A stretch of 64,000 nucleotides of DNA from Aquipuribacter sp051216895 (GCF_051216895.1 NZ_JBPKAO010000005.1:186001-250000); one strand, 5' to 3'; shown: positions 33,599 through 41,691, counted from the first letter of the stretch. Translations and numbers: made by a program. The notes: a model not told the origin generated them from the letters alone.

Positions 33599-35041
33599 AT
33601 GAGCGCAACTGCTGACGTCGGAGTTGTCGGGCTGGCCGTGATGGGCAGCAACCTCGCGAGGAACCTGGCTCGCAACGGCCACACGGTGGCCGTCTACAAC
33701 CGGACGACGGCACGGACCGACGAGCTGATCGCCCAGCACGTGGCCGACGGCAACTTCGTGCCGAACGCCGAGCTGGCCGACTTCGTCGCCTCCCTCACGA
33801 CCCCGCGCTGCGTGATCGTCATGGTGCAGGCGGGGCGGGGGACCGACGCGGTGGTCGACGGCCTGGCCGAGCTGATGGAGCCGGGTGACATGGTCGTCGA
33901 CGGCGGCAACGCCCTGTTCGGGGACACCATCCGCCGCACCGAGGCCCTGGCGGCGCGGGGCCTGCACTTCGTCGGCGCCGGGATCTCCGGCGGTGAGGAG
34001 GGGGCCCTGAACGGTCCCTCGATCATGGTCGGCGGCTCCGCCGAGGCCTACGAGACCCTGGGCCCGATCGTCGAGAGCATCGCCGCGGTCGTCGACGGGA
34101 CGCCGTGCGCGGCCCACCTGGGCACCGACGGCGCCGGGCACTTCGTCAAGATGGTCCACAACGGCATCGAGTACGCCGACATGCAGCTCATCGGCGAGGC
34201 GTACGACCTGCTCCGCAACGTGGCCGGCCTCGAGCCCGCCGCGATCGCGGACGTCTTCCGGGACTGGAACACCGGCGAGCTCGACAGCTTCCTCATCGAG
34301 ATCACCGCCGAGGTCCTCGGCCACGTCGACGAGGCCACGGGCCGGCCGTTCGTGGACGTCGTCCTGGACCAGGCCGGCATGAAGGGCACCGGCACCTGGA
34401 CGGTGCAGACCGCCCTCAGCCTGGGCACCCCCGTCAGCGGGATCGCCGAGGCCGTGTTCGCCCGGGCCCTGTCCAGCCACCGTGAGACCCGTGACGCCGT
34501 CCAGGCCGCCTACGGCGTCTCGACCGGGTCCACCGTCCCCGTCCCCGACGACGTCCCGGCCTTCGTCGAGGCCGTCCGGCGGGCGCTGTACGCGTCCAAG
34601 ATCGTCAGCTACGCCCAGGGCTTCGACATGCTCGCGGCCGGCGCGCAGGAGCACGGCTGGGACCTGGACATGGGGCAGATCGCGACCATCTGGCGCGGCG
34701 GCTGCATCATCCGGGCGCGCTTCCTCGACCGGATCACCGAGGCCTACGCCGACGAGCCGGGGCTGGTGAGCCTGCTGGCCGCCCCGGTCTTCGTCGAGGC
34801 CCTGACCGGTGCGGGCGAGGCGTGGCGCGAGGTCGTCGCGACCGCCGCGCGCGCCGGGGTCCCGGCCCCCGGGTTCTCCGCCGCGCTCGCCGCCTTCGAC
34901 GGTGCGCGCCGCGACCGGCTCCCGGCGGCCGTCATCCAGGGCCAGCGCGACCTGTTCGGCGCGCACACCTACCGCCGCGTGGACCGCGAGGGGTCCTTCC
35001 ACGTCATGTGGGGAGAGGACCACCGCGAGGTGGAGGTCTGA
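33599..35041 (+). CDS. gnd: 6-phosphogluconate dehydrogenase (decarboxylating)
   Basis: 480 aa, normal for the long homodimeric form. Rossmann motif 'VGVVGLAVMGSNLARNLARNG', NADP-site 'YNRTT', substrate-binding 'GAGISGGEEGA' and 'KMVHNGIEYADMQ', and the family signature 'VLDQAGMKGTGTW'. Makes ribulose-5-phosphate and NADPH in the pentose-phosphate pathway; ribulose-5-phosphate is also the formaldehyde acceptor precursor in methylotrophs, although no RuMP enzymes are seen here. Its stop shares one base with the next start. Confidence 0.97.
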   Translation: MSATADVGVVGLAVMGSNLARNLARNGHTVAVYNRTTARTDELIAQHVADGNFVPNAELADFVASLTTPRCVIVMVQAGRGTDAVVDGLAELMEPGDMVVDGGNALFGDTIRRTEALAARGLHFVGAGISGGEEGALNGPSIMVGGSAEAYETLGPIVESIAAVVDGTPCAAHLGTDGAGHFVKMVHNGIEYADMQLIGEAYDLLRNVAGLEPAAIADVFRDWNTGELDSFLIEITAEVLGHVDEATGRPFVDVVLDQAGMKGTGTWTVQTALSLGTPVSGIAEAVFARALSSHRETRDAVQAAYGVSTGSTVPVPDDVPAFVEAVRRALYASKIVSYAQGFDMLAAGAQEHGWDLDMGQIATIWRGGCIIRARFLDRITEAYADEPGLVSLLAAPVFVEALTGAGEAWREVVATAARAGVPAPGFSAALAAFDGARRDRLPAAVIQGQRDLFGAHTYRRVDREGSFHVMWGEDHREVEV

Positions 35042-35829
35042 TGGCCCGCAACCTCGACCCCAGGGCCCGCGAGGCCAAGCTCGAGGCCATCCGCCGGCAG
35101 AACGCCGCCGACGCGAAGCGGGCCCGCACGCTCTCGATCGTCGCGGCCGTGGTCGTCGTCGTGCTGGTGGTCGTCGTGGTGGTGGTCATCGCCCTGACCT
35201 CCCGCGGCGGGGGCGACGACGAGGCGGCCGAGGTGGTCCTGCCGCAGAGCACCCGGCTCACCGTCGCCGACGACGAGAACAGCGGGGGCTTCGTCATCGG
35301 CGAGGAGGGCCCCGTCGAGCTCGTCGTCTTCGAGGACTTCCAGTGCCCCGCCTGCAAGGCCTTCGAGGAGACCTCGGGCGCCTACCTCGCGGAGCTGGCG
35401 GCCGGGACCGACGTCACCGTCGTCAAGCGGCCCATCAGCATCCTCGACCGGGTCAGCGACACGCAGTACTCGACCCGGTCCGCGGCCGCCGCCGCCTGCG
35501 TGGGCAGCACGGGCGACGACGAGGCGTACGAGGCGTTCGCGGCCGCGCTGTTCGCCGAGCAGCCCGACGAGACCGCCGCCGGTGAGGGGCTGAGCGACGA
35601 GCGCCTCAGCGAGATCGCCACCGACGCCGGCGCCGACGTCGGCGACTGCATCGCCGACGGCACCTACCTCGGGTGGGTGAGCGTCACCACCGAGTCCGCG
35701 GACGCCCAGCTCGAGCGGCTCAGCACGCCGACCGTCCTGGTCGACGGCGAGGTCGTCGCCGGCACCGAGAGCTCCCCGCCCGGCCCCGACCAGCTGCGGG
35801 CGGCGGTCGCCGCCGCCGCCGCGGGCTGA
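35041..35829 (+). CDS. Membrane-anchored DsbA-like thioredoxin-fold protein
   Basis: 262 aa. Cytoplasmic basic N-terminus, one transmembrane helix (about 31-53, almost all Val), then an extracytoplasmic DsbA/DsbG-type domain with active-site 'CPAC' (C102, C105) and the cis-Pro segment 'LSTPTVLVDGEVV'. Such proteins oxidise or isomerise thiols in secreted proteins. Two further cysteines ('AAAACVG', 'VGDCIADG') are typical of the actinobacterial family. Overlaps gnd by one base and is followed after 1 nt by the amidohydrolase. Confidence 0.9.
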   Translation: MARNLDPRAREAKLEAIRRQNAADAKRARTLSIVAAVVVVVLVVVVVVVIALTSRGGGDDEAAEVVLPQSTRLTVADDENSGGFVIGEEGPVELVVFEDFQCPACKAFEETSGAYLAELAAGTDVTVVKRPISILDRVSDTQYSTRSAAAAACVGSTGDDEAYEAFAAALFAEQPDETAAGEGLSDERLSEIATDAGADVGDCIADGTYLGWVSVTTESADAQLERLSTPTVLVDGEVVAGTESSPPGPDQLRAAVAAAAAG

Positions 35830-35830
35830 G

Positions 35831-37081
35831 GTGGCCACCGAGGGGTTCACGGGAGCCCCCGTCGGCCCGGGCCGGGACGTCGCCCTGGTCGGCGGTCGCG
35901 TGGTCCCGGTCGACGGCGAGGTGCTCGAGCGCGGCACGGTGCTCGTGCGCGACGGCCGCATCGCCGCCGTCGGCCCCCTCGACGACGTCCCCGTGCCCGA
36001 CGGGGTGCCGGTGCACGACGTGGCCGGGCGCTGGGTGCTGCCCGGCTTCGTCGAGGCCCACGGCCACCTGGGCATCTTCGAGGACGGCGAGGACTGGCCG
36101 GGTCGCGACCACAACGAGATGACCGACCCCAACACCGCCCGGCTGCGGGCGATGGACGCGGTCAACCCCGCCGACGTCGCCTTCGTCGACGCGCTCGGCG
36201 GGGGGGTGACCTCGGTCGTCGTCAAGCCGGGGTCCGGCAACGTGGTCGGCGGTCGGACGGTGGCCCTGAAGACCTGGGGTCGCACCGTGGACGAGATGTG
36301 CTTCCGCGAGCCGGCCAGCCTGAAGAGCGCCCTGGGCGAGAACCCCAAGCGGGTCCATGGCGACAAGCAGCGGCTGCCCAGCACCCGGATGGGGGTCGCC
36401 TCGGTGGTCCGGGACGCCCTGGACCGGGCGCTGTACCACCGGGCGCAGCAGCTGCAGGCGGCCGACCGCGGTGAGATCGGCCCGCCGCCGGACCCCACCA
36501 GCGACACCCTGCTGCTGGCCCTGGACGGCGAGGTGCCGTGGTGCCAGCACGCCCACCGCGCCGACGACATCGCGACGGCGCTGCGGCTGGCCCGGGAGTA
36601 CGGCTACCGGCTGGTCCTCAACCACGCCACCGAGGGCCAGATGCTGGCCGAGGAGCTGGCGGCCGCCGACATCCCCTGCCTGGTCGGGCCCACCCTCGGC
36701 TCACGGTCCAAGGTCGAGCTGCGTCACCGCACCCTGCGCACCCCGGCATTGCTGCACGCCGCCGGGGTCCGGGTCGGGCTGAGCACCGACCACCCGGTCG
36801 TACCGATCGCGTTCCTGGTCCACCAGGCCACGTTCGCGGTCAAGGAGGGCCTGCCCGCCGAGGAGGCGCTGCGGGCGATCACCGTCAACCCCGCCCGGTT
36901 CCTCGGCCTGGACGACCGGGTCGGCTCGTTGACGCCGGGGCTGGACGGCGACGTGGTGGTGTGGGACGGCGACCCGCTCGACGTGATGAGCCGGGCCCTG
37001 ACGACCTACGTGCAGGGTCGCCGGGTCTACGACTTCGACGTCGCGGCGATGGTGGGCCGCGCGGCCGACCCGTGGCCGTGA
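35831..37081 (+). CDS. Amidohydrolase (imidazolonepropionase-like)
   Basis: 416 aa. Metal-dependent amidohydrolase fold: N-terminal beta-sandwich ('VALVGGRVVPVDGEVLERGTV'), metal-binding 'EAHGHLG', 'VLNHATEGQ' His, 'VGLSTDHPVV' Asp/His, and C-terminal 'NPARFLGLDDRVGSLTPGLDGDVVVWDGDPLD'. The last block is the standard ending of the imidazolonepropionase/dihydroorotase group. Substrate cannot be predicted. GTG start immediately after the DsbA-like gene. Confidence 0.88.
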   Translation: MATEGFTGAPVGPGRDVALVGGRVVPVDGEVLERGTVLVRDGRIAAVGPLDDVPVPDGVPVHDVAGRWVLPGFVEAHGHLGIFEDGEDWPGRDHNEMTDPNTARLRAMDAVNPADVAFVDALGGGVTSVVVKPGSGNVVGGRTVALKTWGRTVDEMCFREPASLKSALGENPKRVHGDKQRLPSTRMGVASVVRDALDRALYHRAQQLQAADRGEIGPPPDPTSDTLLLALDGEVPWCQHAHRADDIATALRLAREYGYRLVLNHATEGQMLAEELAAADIPCLVGPTLGSRSKVELRHRTLRTPALLHAAGVRVGLSTDHPVVPIAFLVHQATFAVKEGLPAEEALRAITVNPARFLGLDDRVGSLTPGLDGDVVVWDGDPLDVMSRALTTYVQGRRVYDFDVAAMVGRAADPWP

Positions 37082-37118
37082 CGCCGCCCTCCGGGGTCCG
37101 GACCCCGTCGGGCCGCGG

Positions 37119-37499
37119 GTGAGCCGGTACCTGCCCTCGGGCCAGGTGCTGCTGGCGGTCGGGATCGGTGGGGCGGTGGGCGGCGCGGCGCGGGTGGGGG
37201 CGGGCCTGCTCGCTGCGTCCTCGGTACCGGACCTGCCGGTCTGGGTGGTGCTGGTCGCCGTCAACGTGGTCGGCAGCTTCGTCATGGGCCTGCTCGTCGC
37301 GCGGGGCGGCGCCTGGGCGAGCCCGGCCCTGACCACGGGGCTGCTGGGCGGGTTCACGTCGTTCTCGGGCTGGGTGCTGGACGTCATGCGCCTGGCCGAG
37401 GCGTCCCCGCTGCCGGCCCTGCTCGTCCTCGTCCTCGTCCCCGTCGCCACCGTGGCCGCCTGCCTGGTCGGGCTGGTGGCGGGCGGGGAGACAACGTGA
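37119..37499 (+). CDS. crcB: Fluoride channel subunit FluC (CrcB), first of pair
   Basis: 126 aa with four hydrophobic helices. Hallmarks: 'VNVVGSFVMGLL' (conserved Asn of TM2) and 'GLLGGFTSFSGW' (the fluoride-coordinating TM3 break). Dimeric Fluc channels export fluoride from the cytoplasm. GTG start; the second subunit gene overlaps its stop by 4 bases, which suggests a heterodimer. Confidence 0.92.
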   Translation: MSRYLPSGQVLLAVGIGGAVGGAARVGAGLLAASSVPDLPVWVVLVAVNVVGSFVMGLLVARGGAWASPALTTGLLGGFTSFSGWVLDVMRLAEASPLPALLVLVLVPVATVAACLVGLVAGGETT

Positions 37500-37945
37500 C
37501 CGGCCTGGAGGACGACGGCGGCGGGTCGGTCGGGCTGGCGGTCGCGCTGCTGGCCGTGCTGGTCCTGGCCGCCGGTCTCGGCGCCACCCTGCGAGCGGTG
37601 GTGACGGCCCGGGCGGCGGCCTCGCCGTCACACCGGGTACGGGCCCTCGGCTCCGCGTGGGTCAACGTGCCGGCGTCGGCCGCGGCGGCCTTCGCGCTGG
37701 TGCTGCAGCTGCAGCTGGACCTGCTCCCCGGCCGGGCGCCGGCCGCGGTCGTGGTCGCCGTGGTCGGTGTCATCGGCCTGTGCGGCGGCTTGTCGACCTA
37801 CTCCACGCTGGCGCTGGAGCTGTCGCGGTCGGTGCTGGAGCGTCGCCGCCGGGACCTGGTGCTCCAGCTGGGCGGGGTGGCGGTGGGCGTCGTGGCCGGG
37901 CTGTTCGGCGCCGGGCTGGCCGGTGTCGCCCTGCTCCTGCTCTGA
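37496..37945 (+). CDS. crcB: Fluoride channel subunit FluC (CrcB), second of pair
   Basis: 149 aa, four hydrophobic helices with an acidic N-terminal extension. TM3 motif 'GLCGGLSTYSTLALEL' is intact, but the TM2 Asn motif is altered: 'VNVPASAAAAF' replaces the usual N-x-x-G-S-F, so this subunit may supply only part of the pore. Overlaps crcB-1 by GTGA. No fluoride riboswitch fits in the 37 nt before the pair. Confidence 0.9.
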   Translation: MTGLEDDGGGSVGLAVALLAVLVLAAGLGATLRAVVTARAAASPSHRVRALGSAWVNVPASAAAAFALVLQLQLDLLPGRAPAAVVVAVVGVIGLCGGLSTYSTLALELSRSVLERRRRDLVLQLGGVAVGVVAGLFGAGLAGVALLLL

Positions 37946-37965
37946 CCGGCGGCCCCTGAGCCCGC

Positions 37966-38652
37966 TCAGGCCTCGCCCGCCAGCCGCCAGTCCAGGGGCT
38001 CGGCGCCCTGCTCGCGCAACGCGGCGTCGACCCGGCTGAACGGCTTCGAGCCGAAGAACCCGCGGGCGGCCGACATCGGGCTCGGGTGGGCGCTCTCGAT
38101 CCGTGGGGTGTCACCGAGCAGCGGGGCCAGGGTCCGGGCGTCCTTGCCCCAGAGCACGGCCACCAGGGGGCCGCCGCGGTCCGCCAGGGCCCGGATCGCC
38201 GCCTCGGTCAGCTGCTCCCAGCCCTGGCCCCGGTGGGACCCGGCGTCACCCGCGCGCACCGTGAGCACGCGGTTGAGCAGCATCACGCCCTGCTCGACCC
38301 AGGGGGTCAGGTCGCCGGTGCGCGGCACCGGCAGACCCAGGTCGGACTCCCGCTCGACGAAGATGTTGCGCAGGCTGCGCGGCAGCGGCCGGACGTCGGG
38401 GGCCACCGAGAACGACAGCCCCACCGCGTGGCCGGGCGTCGGGTAGGGGTCCTGCCCGACGACGAGGACCCGGACCTGCTCCAGCGGTCGCTCGAAGGCG
38501 CGCAGCACCGCCGGACCGGCCGGCAGGTAGCGGTGCCCGGCGGCGACCTCGGCCCGCAGGAACGAGCCGAGGGAGCGGACCGTGTCCTCGTGCGGGGCGA
38601 GGGCCGGCAGCCAGGACGGGTGGACGAGCTCGGAGAGCGGGCGGGCGGTCAC
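37966..38652 (-). CDS. ung: Uracil-DNA glycosylase
   Basis: 228 aa, family 1 UDG. Water-activating loop 'VVGQDPYPTPGHAVGLSFSV' (D68) and the DNA-intercalating 'HPSPMSAARGF' are both present. Excises uracil from DNA in base-excision repair. The GTG at 38652 starts the family sequence; a GTG 33 nt upstream would overlap the divergent gene. Ends 20 nt from the convergent crcB-2. Confidence 0.96.
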   Translation of the reverse strand: MTARPLSELVHPSWLPALAPHEDTVRSLGSFLRAEVAAGHRYLPAGPAVLRAFERPLEQVRVLVVGQDPYPTPGHAVGLSFSVAPDVRPLPRSLRNIFVERESDLGLPVPRTGDLTPWVEQGVMLLNRVLTVRAGDAGSHRGQGWEQLTEAAIRALADRGGPLVAVLWGKDARTLAPLLGDTPRIESAHPSPMSAARGFFGSKPFSRVDAALREQGAEPLDWRLAGEA

Positions 38653-38677
38653 GCCGCCGATCCTGCACGATCGGGTG

Positions 38678-39097
38678 ATGACCACCCTCGAGCAGGTCCG
38701 TCACGACCTCACCCGCACCCTGGCCGCGTGGTCGGTGGCGTCGATCGCAGGCGGCGCCGTCCTGGCGTGGCGTCGGGGTGGTCCTCGGGCCGCGGGGTTC
38801 GCGCGGCAGAGCATGGCCTGGGGCGGGATCGACCTGGCGATCGCCGCCGCGGGCGCGGTCGGGGCGCGCAACGGCGTGCAGGACCGTGAGGCGGAGACGG
38901 CGTCGCTGCGCCGGCTGCTCCTGCTCAACGCCGCCCTGGACGTGGGCTACGTCGCGGTCGGTGCGGCGCTGCTGCGGGCTCGCACGGTGCGCGGCCGTGA
39001 CAGCGTGGGCGACGGTGCGGGGGTGGTGGTGCAGGGCGCCTTCCTGCTGGTCCTCGACCTCACCCAGGCCGCCCGGTTGCGAACTACAGACGTGTAG
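38678..39097 (+). CDS. Small membrane protein of unknown function
   Basis: 139 aa. Four hydrophobic stretches (about 17-31, 45-63, 80-97, 115-132) broken by basic loops ('AWRRGGPRAAGFARQSMAWGG'), resembling the DUF6992-type family found in actinobacteria. No catalytic motif. Divergent from ung with 25 nt between starts. Its stop codon lies inside a 20-bp palindrome that appears to control the next gene. Confidence 0.7.
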   Translation: MTTLEQVRHDLTRTLAAWSVASIAGGAVLAWRRGGPRAAGFARQSMAWGGIDLAIAAAGAVGARNGVQDREAETASLRRLLLLNAALDVGYVAVGAALLRARTVRGRDSVGDGAGVVVQGAFLLVLDLTQAARLRTTDV

Positions 39098-39100
39098 TTC
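39081..39100. promoter_or_regulatory. 20-bp palindrome upstream of the DUF3263 gene
   Basis: GAACTACA-GACG-TGTAGTTC: two perfect 8-bp arms around 4 nt. It is AT-rich for this genome and ends 5 nt before a -10 box (TAGTCT, 39106-39111), so it covers the -35 region and would serve as a repressor site. The TACA-N4-TGTA core resembles operators of BlaI- or TetR-type repressors; no such gene is in the window. Confidence 0.6.
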
Positions 39101-39105
39101 GTTGC

Positions 39106-39111
39106 TAGTCT
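39106..39111 (+). promoter_or_regulatory. -10 box TAGTCT for the DUF3263 gene
   Basis: TAGTCT, about 66 nt before the GTG at 39178, immediately downstream of the palindrome that overlaps its -35 region. Confidence 0.45.
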
Positions 39112-39177
39112 CGTCAGGACGGTGCCGGTCCGGTCGGACCCACGGCGCAGGACGCACCGGGACCAGCGAGGTGAGGC

Positions 39178-39435
39178 GTGGACGACGAGCTGAGCGAGCG
39201 TGACCTGGCCCTGCTCGACTTCGAGCGGCAGTGGTGGAAGCAGCCGGGCTCCAAGGAGCAGGCGGTGCGCGAGCGGTTCGGCATGAGCTCGACCCGCTAC
39301 TACCAGCTGGTCAACGCGCTGCTGGAGCGCGAGCCCGCGATGCGTCACGACCCGATGCTCGTGAAGCGGCTGCGCCGGGCCCGGGGCGAGCGGCTGCGCT
39401 CCCGGGGCGCTCGTCGCCTCGGCGTGCAGGCCTGA
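39178..39435 (+). CDS. DUF3263 protein (helix-turn-helix-like)
   Basis: 85 aa. 'LLDFERQWWKQPGSKEQAVRERFGMSSTRYYQLVNALL' is the signature of DUF3263, a small actinobacterial family. The middle reads like a helix-turn-helix ('SKEQAVRERFGMSSTRYYQLVN'), and the rest is basic, so DNA binding is likely. It regularly sits next to a LytR_C protein gene, as here. GTG start with GAGGTGAG upstream. Confidence 0.88.
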   Translation: MDDELSERDLALLDFERQWWKQPGSKEQAVRERFGMSSTRYYQLVNALLEREPAMRHDPMLVKRLRRARGERLRSRGARRLGVQA

Positions 39436-39496
39436 CCGTGAGGGCTTGGTCGCCAGGCCGGTGAGGCGTCGGGCGGGCCGCGCCGGACGGGGGCGG

Positions 39497-39502
39497 TAGC
39501 CT
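39497..39502 (+). promoter_or_regulatory. -10-like box TAGCCT for the LytR_C gene
   Basis: TAGCCT ends 8 nt before the ATG at 39511 with no ribosome-binding site between; leaderless start inferred. Confidence 0.42.
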
Positions 39503-39510
39503 CCGACCCG

Positions 39511-40107
39511 ATGGACGACCTCGCGCTGCCGCAGCATCACCGGTCCGGTGCCCACCGCGCCCGCCGCCACCCGCTCCTCGTGCTGCTCGTCACGCTCGGC
39601 ACCGTGGGCCTGGCCTCCGCCGTGCTGCTGTGGGGCCTGCTGACGCTGGACGTGCTGGGCGTGGGTGACGAGCTCCGGCGCGCCGGCGGGGCGTCGTCCG
39701 CGGCCCCCGTCGACCCCACGGTCGCGGCCACCACCGCTGCGCCCGCGGCCGCCCCGACCGCCGCGGCGCCCAGCGTGCTGCCGACCACCGAGCCCGGGGC
39801 GAGCGTGGAGCCCAGCGAGGAGCCGGAGCAGGTCGTCGACCGGTCCGCCCCGCTGGACGTGCTCAACAGCACCGTGACCGTCGGCCTCGCCGCCGCCGCC
39901 GCCGCGGAGCTGCAGGAGCTGGGCTGGACCACCGGCGAGGTGGGCAACTACCCCGAGGGCGAGATCCCCACCACCGTGCTGTACCCCGAGGACTCCCAGC
40001 AGGCGACGGCCGAGGCCGTGGCCGACGAGCTGGGCGTCGGCGTCGTCACCGCGTCGCAGGACGTCGACGTCGTCACGGTCGTGCTCGGCCCCGACTACCC
40101 CGCCTGA
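39511..40107 (+). CDS. Membrane-anchored LytR_C-domain protein
   Basis: 198 aa. Short cytoplasmic N-terminus, one transmembrane helix (about 21-45), a Pro/Ala/Thr-rich spacer (58-105) and a C-terminal LytR_C domain ('LDVLNSTVTVGLAAAAAAELQELGW...VLYPEDSQQATAEAVADEL'). This domain occurs in cell-wall proteins alone or fused to LytR-CpsA-Psr enzymes; a wall-polymer role is likely. The 3' end overlaps the convergent metallopeptidase-like gene by 35 bp. Confidence 0.85.
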   Translation: MDDLALPQHHRSGAHRARRHPLLVLLVTLGTVGLASAVLLWGLLTLDVLGVGDELRRAGGASSAAPVDPTVAATTAAPAAAPTAAAPSVLPTTEPGASVEPSEEPEQVVDRSAPLDVLNSTVTVGLAAAAAAELQELGWTTGEVGNYPEGEIPTTVLYPEDSQQATAEAVADELGVGVVTASQDVDVVTVVLGPDYPA

Positions 40108-40570
40108 GCCGACGCGACGGGCGCACCCGGTACCCGCCGTCGGCCAGCCCGGCGGCCTGCTCGAACGGGTTGGCCGAGTGGGTGTCACCCGTGCGCAGCC
40201 ACGACCAGGCCGAGGCGACGCCGTAGGCCGGCAGGAACCCCAGCGGCCCGCCCCACCGGGCCCACTGCGCGGCGTGCCTGGCCTCGTGGTCCAGCAGGCG
40301 GGGCTCGCGGTCCATCACGTCGACGCCGGCCAGGCCGCGACGCCCGCGTCGGAGCAGGACGACGTCGCCGACGCAGACCGCGCCCGCCGCCGGGGCGGGG
40401 AAGCGCCGTGGGTAGCCCGGCGCGAGCCACAGCCCGTGCGGTCCGGGTCGGAGCGTCACGCCGTGGCGGCGGGCCAGCCGGAGCCCCAGCAGGGTCGAGC
40501 CGTTGAGCAGGTTCAGGGTCCGGCGACGAGCGGCGAGGCGTTCCCCGTCGACTCCGACAGCACCGGTCAC
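40073..40570 (-). CDS. Putative HExxH metallopeptidase-like protein
   Basis: 165 aa. Contains 'LLDHEARHAAQW', an HExxH zinc motif, with a possible third ligand Glu in 'NPFEQAAGLAD' about 43 residues later, a layout seen in short DUF4157-like proteins. The N-terminal half ('TLNLLNGSTLLGLRLARRHG') is amphipathic. Start is uncertain: GTG at 40570 used here, GTG at 40585 also possible. It faces and overlaps the LytR_C gene by 35 bp. Function unknown. Confidence 0.65.
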   Translation of the reverse strand: MTGAVGVDGERLAARRRTLNLLNGSTLLGLRLARRHGVTLRPGPHGLWLAPGYPRRFPAPAAGAVCVGDVVLLRRGRRGLAGVDVMDREPRLLDHEARHAAQWARWGGPLGFLPAYGVASAWSWLRTGDTHSANPFEQAAGLADGGYRVRPSRRLRRGSRGRARP

Positions 40571-40602
40571 GACGTCATGGTGCACCGCGAGGCGTTCAGG
40601 CA

Positions 40603-40771
40603 CTACGCTGGCATCTGGTTGAGCACGACGGCCCCTCCGGGGGCTCGAGGAATGAAGCACCGCTCCGGTAGCTGAAGACCGTTCGCGTGAGACCCGGTGC
40701 CCCGATCCCGGGACACCGACGACCCGGGATCTCCGGGGCCGCGCAGCGGCACCATCAGCAACAGGAGCAAC
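40603..40771 (+). promoter_or_regulatory. Promoter and structured 5' leader of cspA
   Basis: A -10 candidate TACGCT (40603-40608) would give a leader of about 157 nt. The leader holds GCCCC-TCC-GGGGGC near 40635 and a long hairpin whose core arms GATCCCGGG (40704-40712) and CCCGGGATC (40723-40731) pair perfectly across a 10-nt loop, extended outward by CCCC/GGGG. Long, folded leaders are typical of cold-shock genes, where structure changes with temperature. The promoter choice is tentative; the hairpin is plain. Confidence 0.55.
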
Positions 40772-40975
40772 ATGGCTCAGGGCACTGTCAAGTGGTTCAA
40801 CGCCGAGAAGGGCTTCGGCTTCATCACGGTTGACGGCGGCGGCGCCGACGTCTTCGTCCACTGGTCCGCGATCCAGGCGCAGGGCTACAAGTCCCTCGAC
40901 GAGGGTCAGCGGGTGGAGTTCGAGATCGGTCAGGGCCAGAAGGGCCCCCAGGCCGAGGCTGTCAACCCGATCTGA
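40772..40975 (+). CDS. cspA: Cold shock protein
   Basis: 67 aa, single cold-shock domain with RNP1 'KGFGFITV' and RNP2 'VFVHWSAI'. Binds single-stranded RNA/DNA and melts RNA structure. AGGAG precedes the ATG. Monocistronic: long structured leader upstream, strong terminator downstream. Confidence 0.97.
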   Translation: MAQGTVKWFNAEKGFGFITVDGGGADVFVHWSAIQAQGYKSLDEGQRVEFEIGQGQKGPQAEAVNPI

Positions 40976-41025
40976 TCCGGCCTCCGGCCCTCGTGGTCGG
41001 TAGCGCGGAGACGTACGGAGACACC

Positions 41026-41061
41026 AAGAAGGGCGGTACCCGAGAGGGTGCCGCCCTTCTT
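41026..41061 (+). terminator. Rho-independent-type terminator after cspA
   Basis: AAGAAGGGCGG(T)ACCC / GGGT(G)CCGCCCTTCTT: 16-nt arms with one mismatch and a GAGA tetraloop, followed by TTGCCGTCC. It is the clearest terminator in the window; the A/T-rich base gives a partial T run. Confidence 0.92.
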
Positions 41062-41127
41062 GCCGTCCTCACCCGTGCGGGCTGCGTGCCCCCGGCCTGC
41101 GTCGTCCGGTACGCAGACCGGGGCGTC

Positions 41128-41691
41128 TCAGTCGGCGGACGCCCGCACCGCGTCCACGAGCTCGCGGCAGAACGCCGGCAGGTCGTCGGGGTTGCGGCTG
41201 GTGATGAGCGCCCCGTGCCCGAGCCGGTCGACGACGACCTCCTCGTCCACCCAGTCCGCCCCGGCGTTGACGAGGTCGGAGCGCAGGCTCGGCCACGACG
41301 TCAGGCGTCGCCCGGCCAGGGTGCCGGTCTCCACGAGCACCCACGGGGCGTGGCAGATGGCCGCGACGGGCCGGGTGGTGCGCAGGAACGCCTCGACGAA
41401 CGCCACGGCGGCCGGCTCGGTGCGCAGCGCGTCCGGGTTCGCCACGCCGCCCGGCAGCACGAGGCCGACGTAGTCGTCCGCGTCGGCGTCGGCCAGCGTC
41501 ACGTCGACCGGGAACGTCGCGGCCTTGTCCAGGTGCTCGAACGCCTGCACCTCGCCCGGGTCGGGGCTGATGAGGACCGGCTGGAGCCCGGCGGCCTCGA
41601 CGGCCTTCCACGGCTCGGTCAGCTCGGCCTGCTCGATGCCCTCGCCGGCGACGAGGAACGCCACCCTGCCCGTGCGTGCCTCGCCGCTCAC
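41128..41691 (-). CDS. DJ-1/PfpI-family glutamine amidotransferase-like protein
   Basis: 187 aa. Conserved 'VAFLVAGEGIEQAEL', 'YVGLVLPGG' and nucleophile-elbow Cys in 'VAAICHAPWVL'; 'RRLTSWPSLRSDLVNAG' is typical of the PfpI/YhbO branch, which repairs glycated or methylglyoxal-modified molecules or acts as a chaperone/protease. GTG start overlaps the stop of a 48-codon upstream ORF by 4 bases. Confidence 0.92.
   Translation of the reverse strand: MSGEARTGRVAFLVAGEGIEQAELTEPWKAVEAAGLQPVLISPDPGEVQAFEHLDKAATFPVDVTLADADADDYVGLVLPGGVANPDALRTEPAAVAFVEAFLRTTRPVAAICHAPWVLVETGTLAGRRLTSWPSLRSDLVNAGADWVDEEVVVDRLGHGALITSRNPDDLPAFCRELVDAVRASAD

Noticed and set aside
37082..37118. Fluoride riboswitch before the FluC pair
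   Set aside because: Only 37 nt separate the genes, too short for the crcB aptamer, and no fitting sequence is present.
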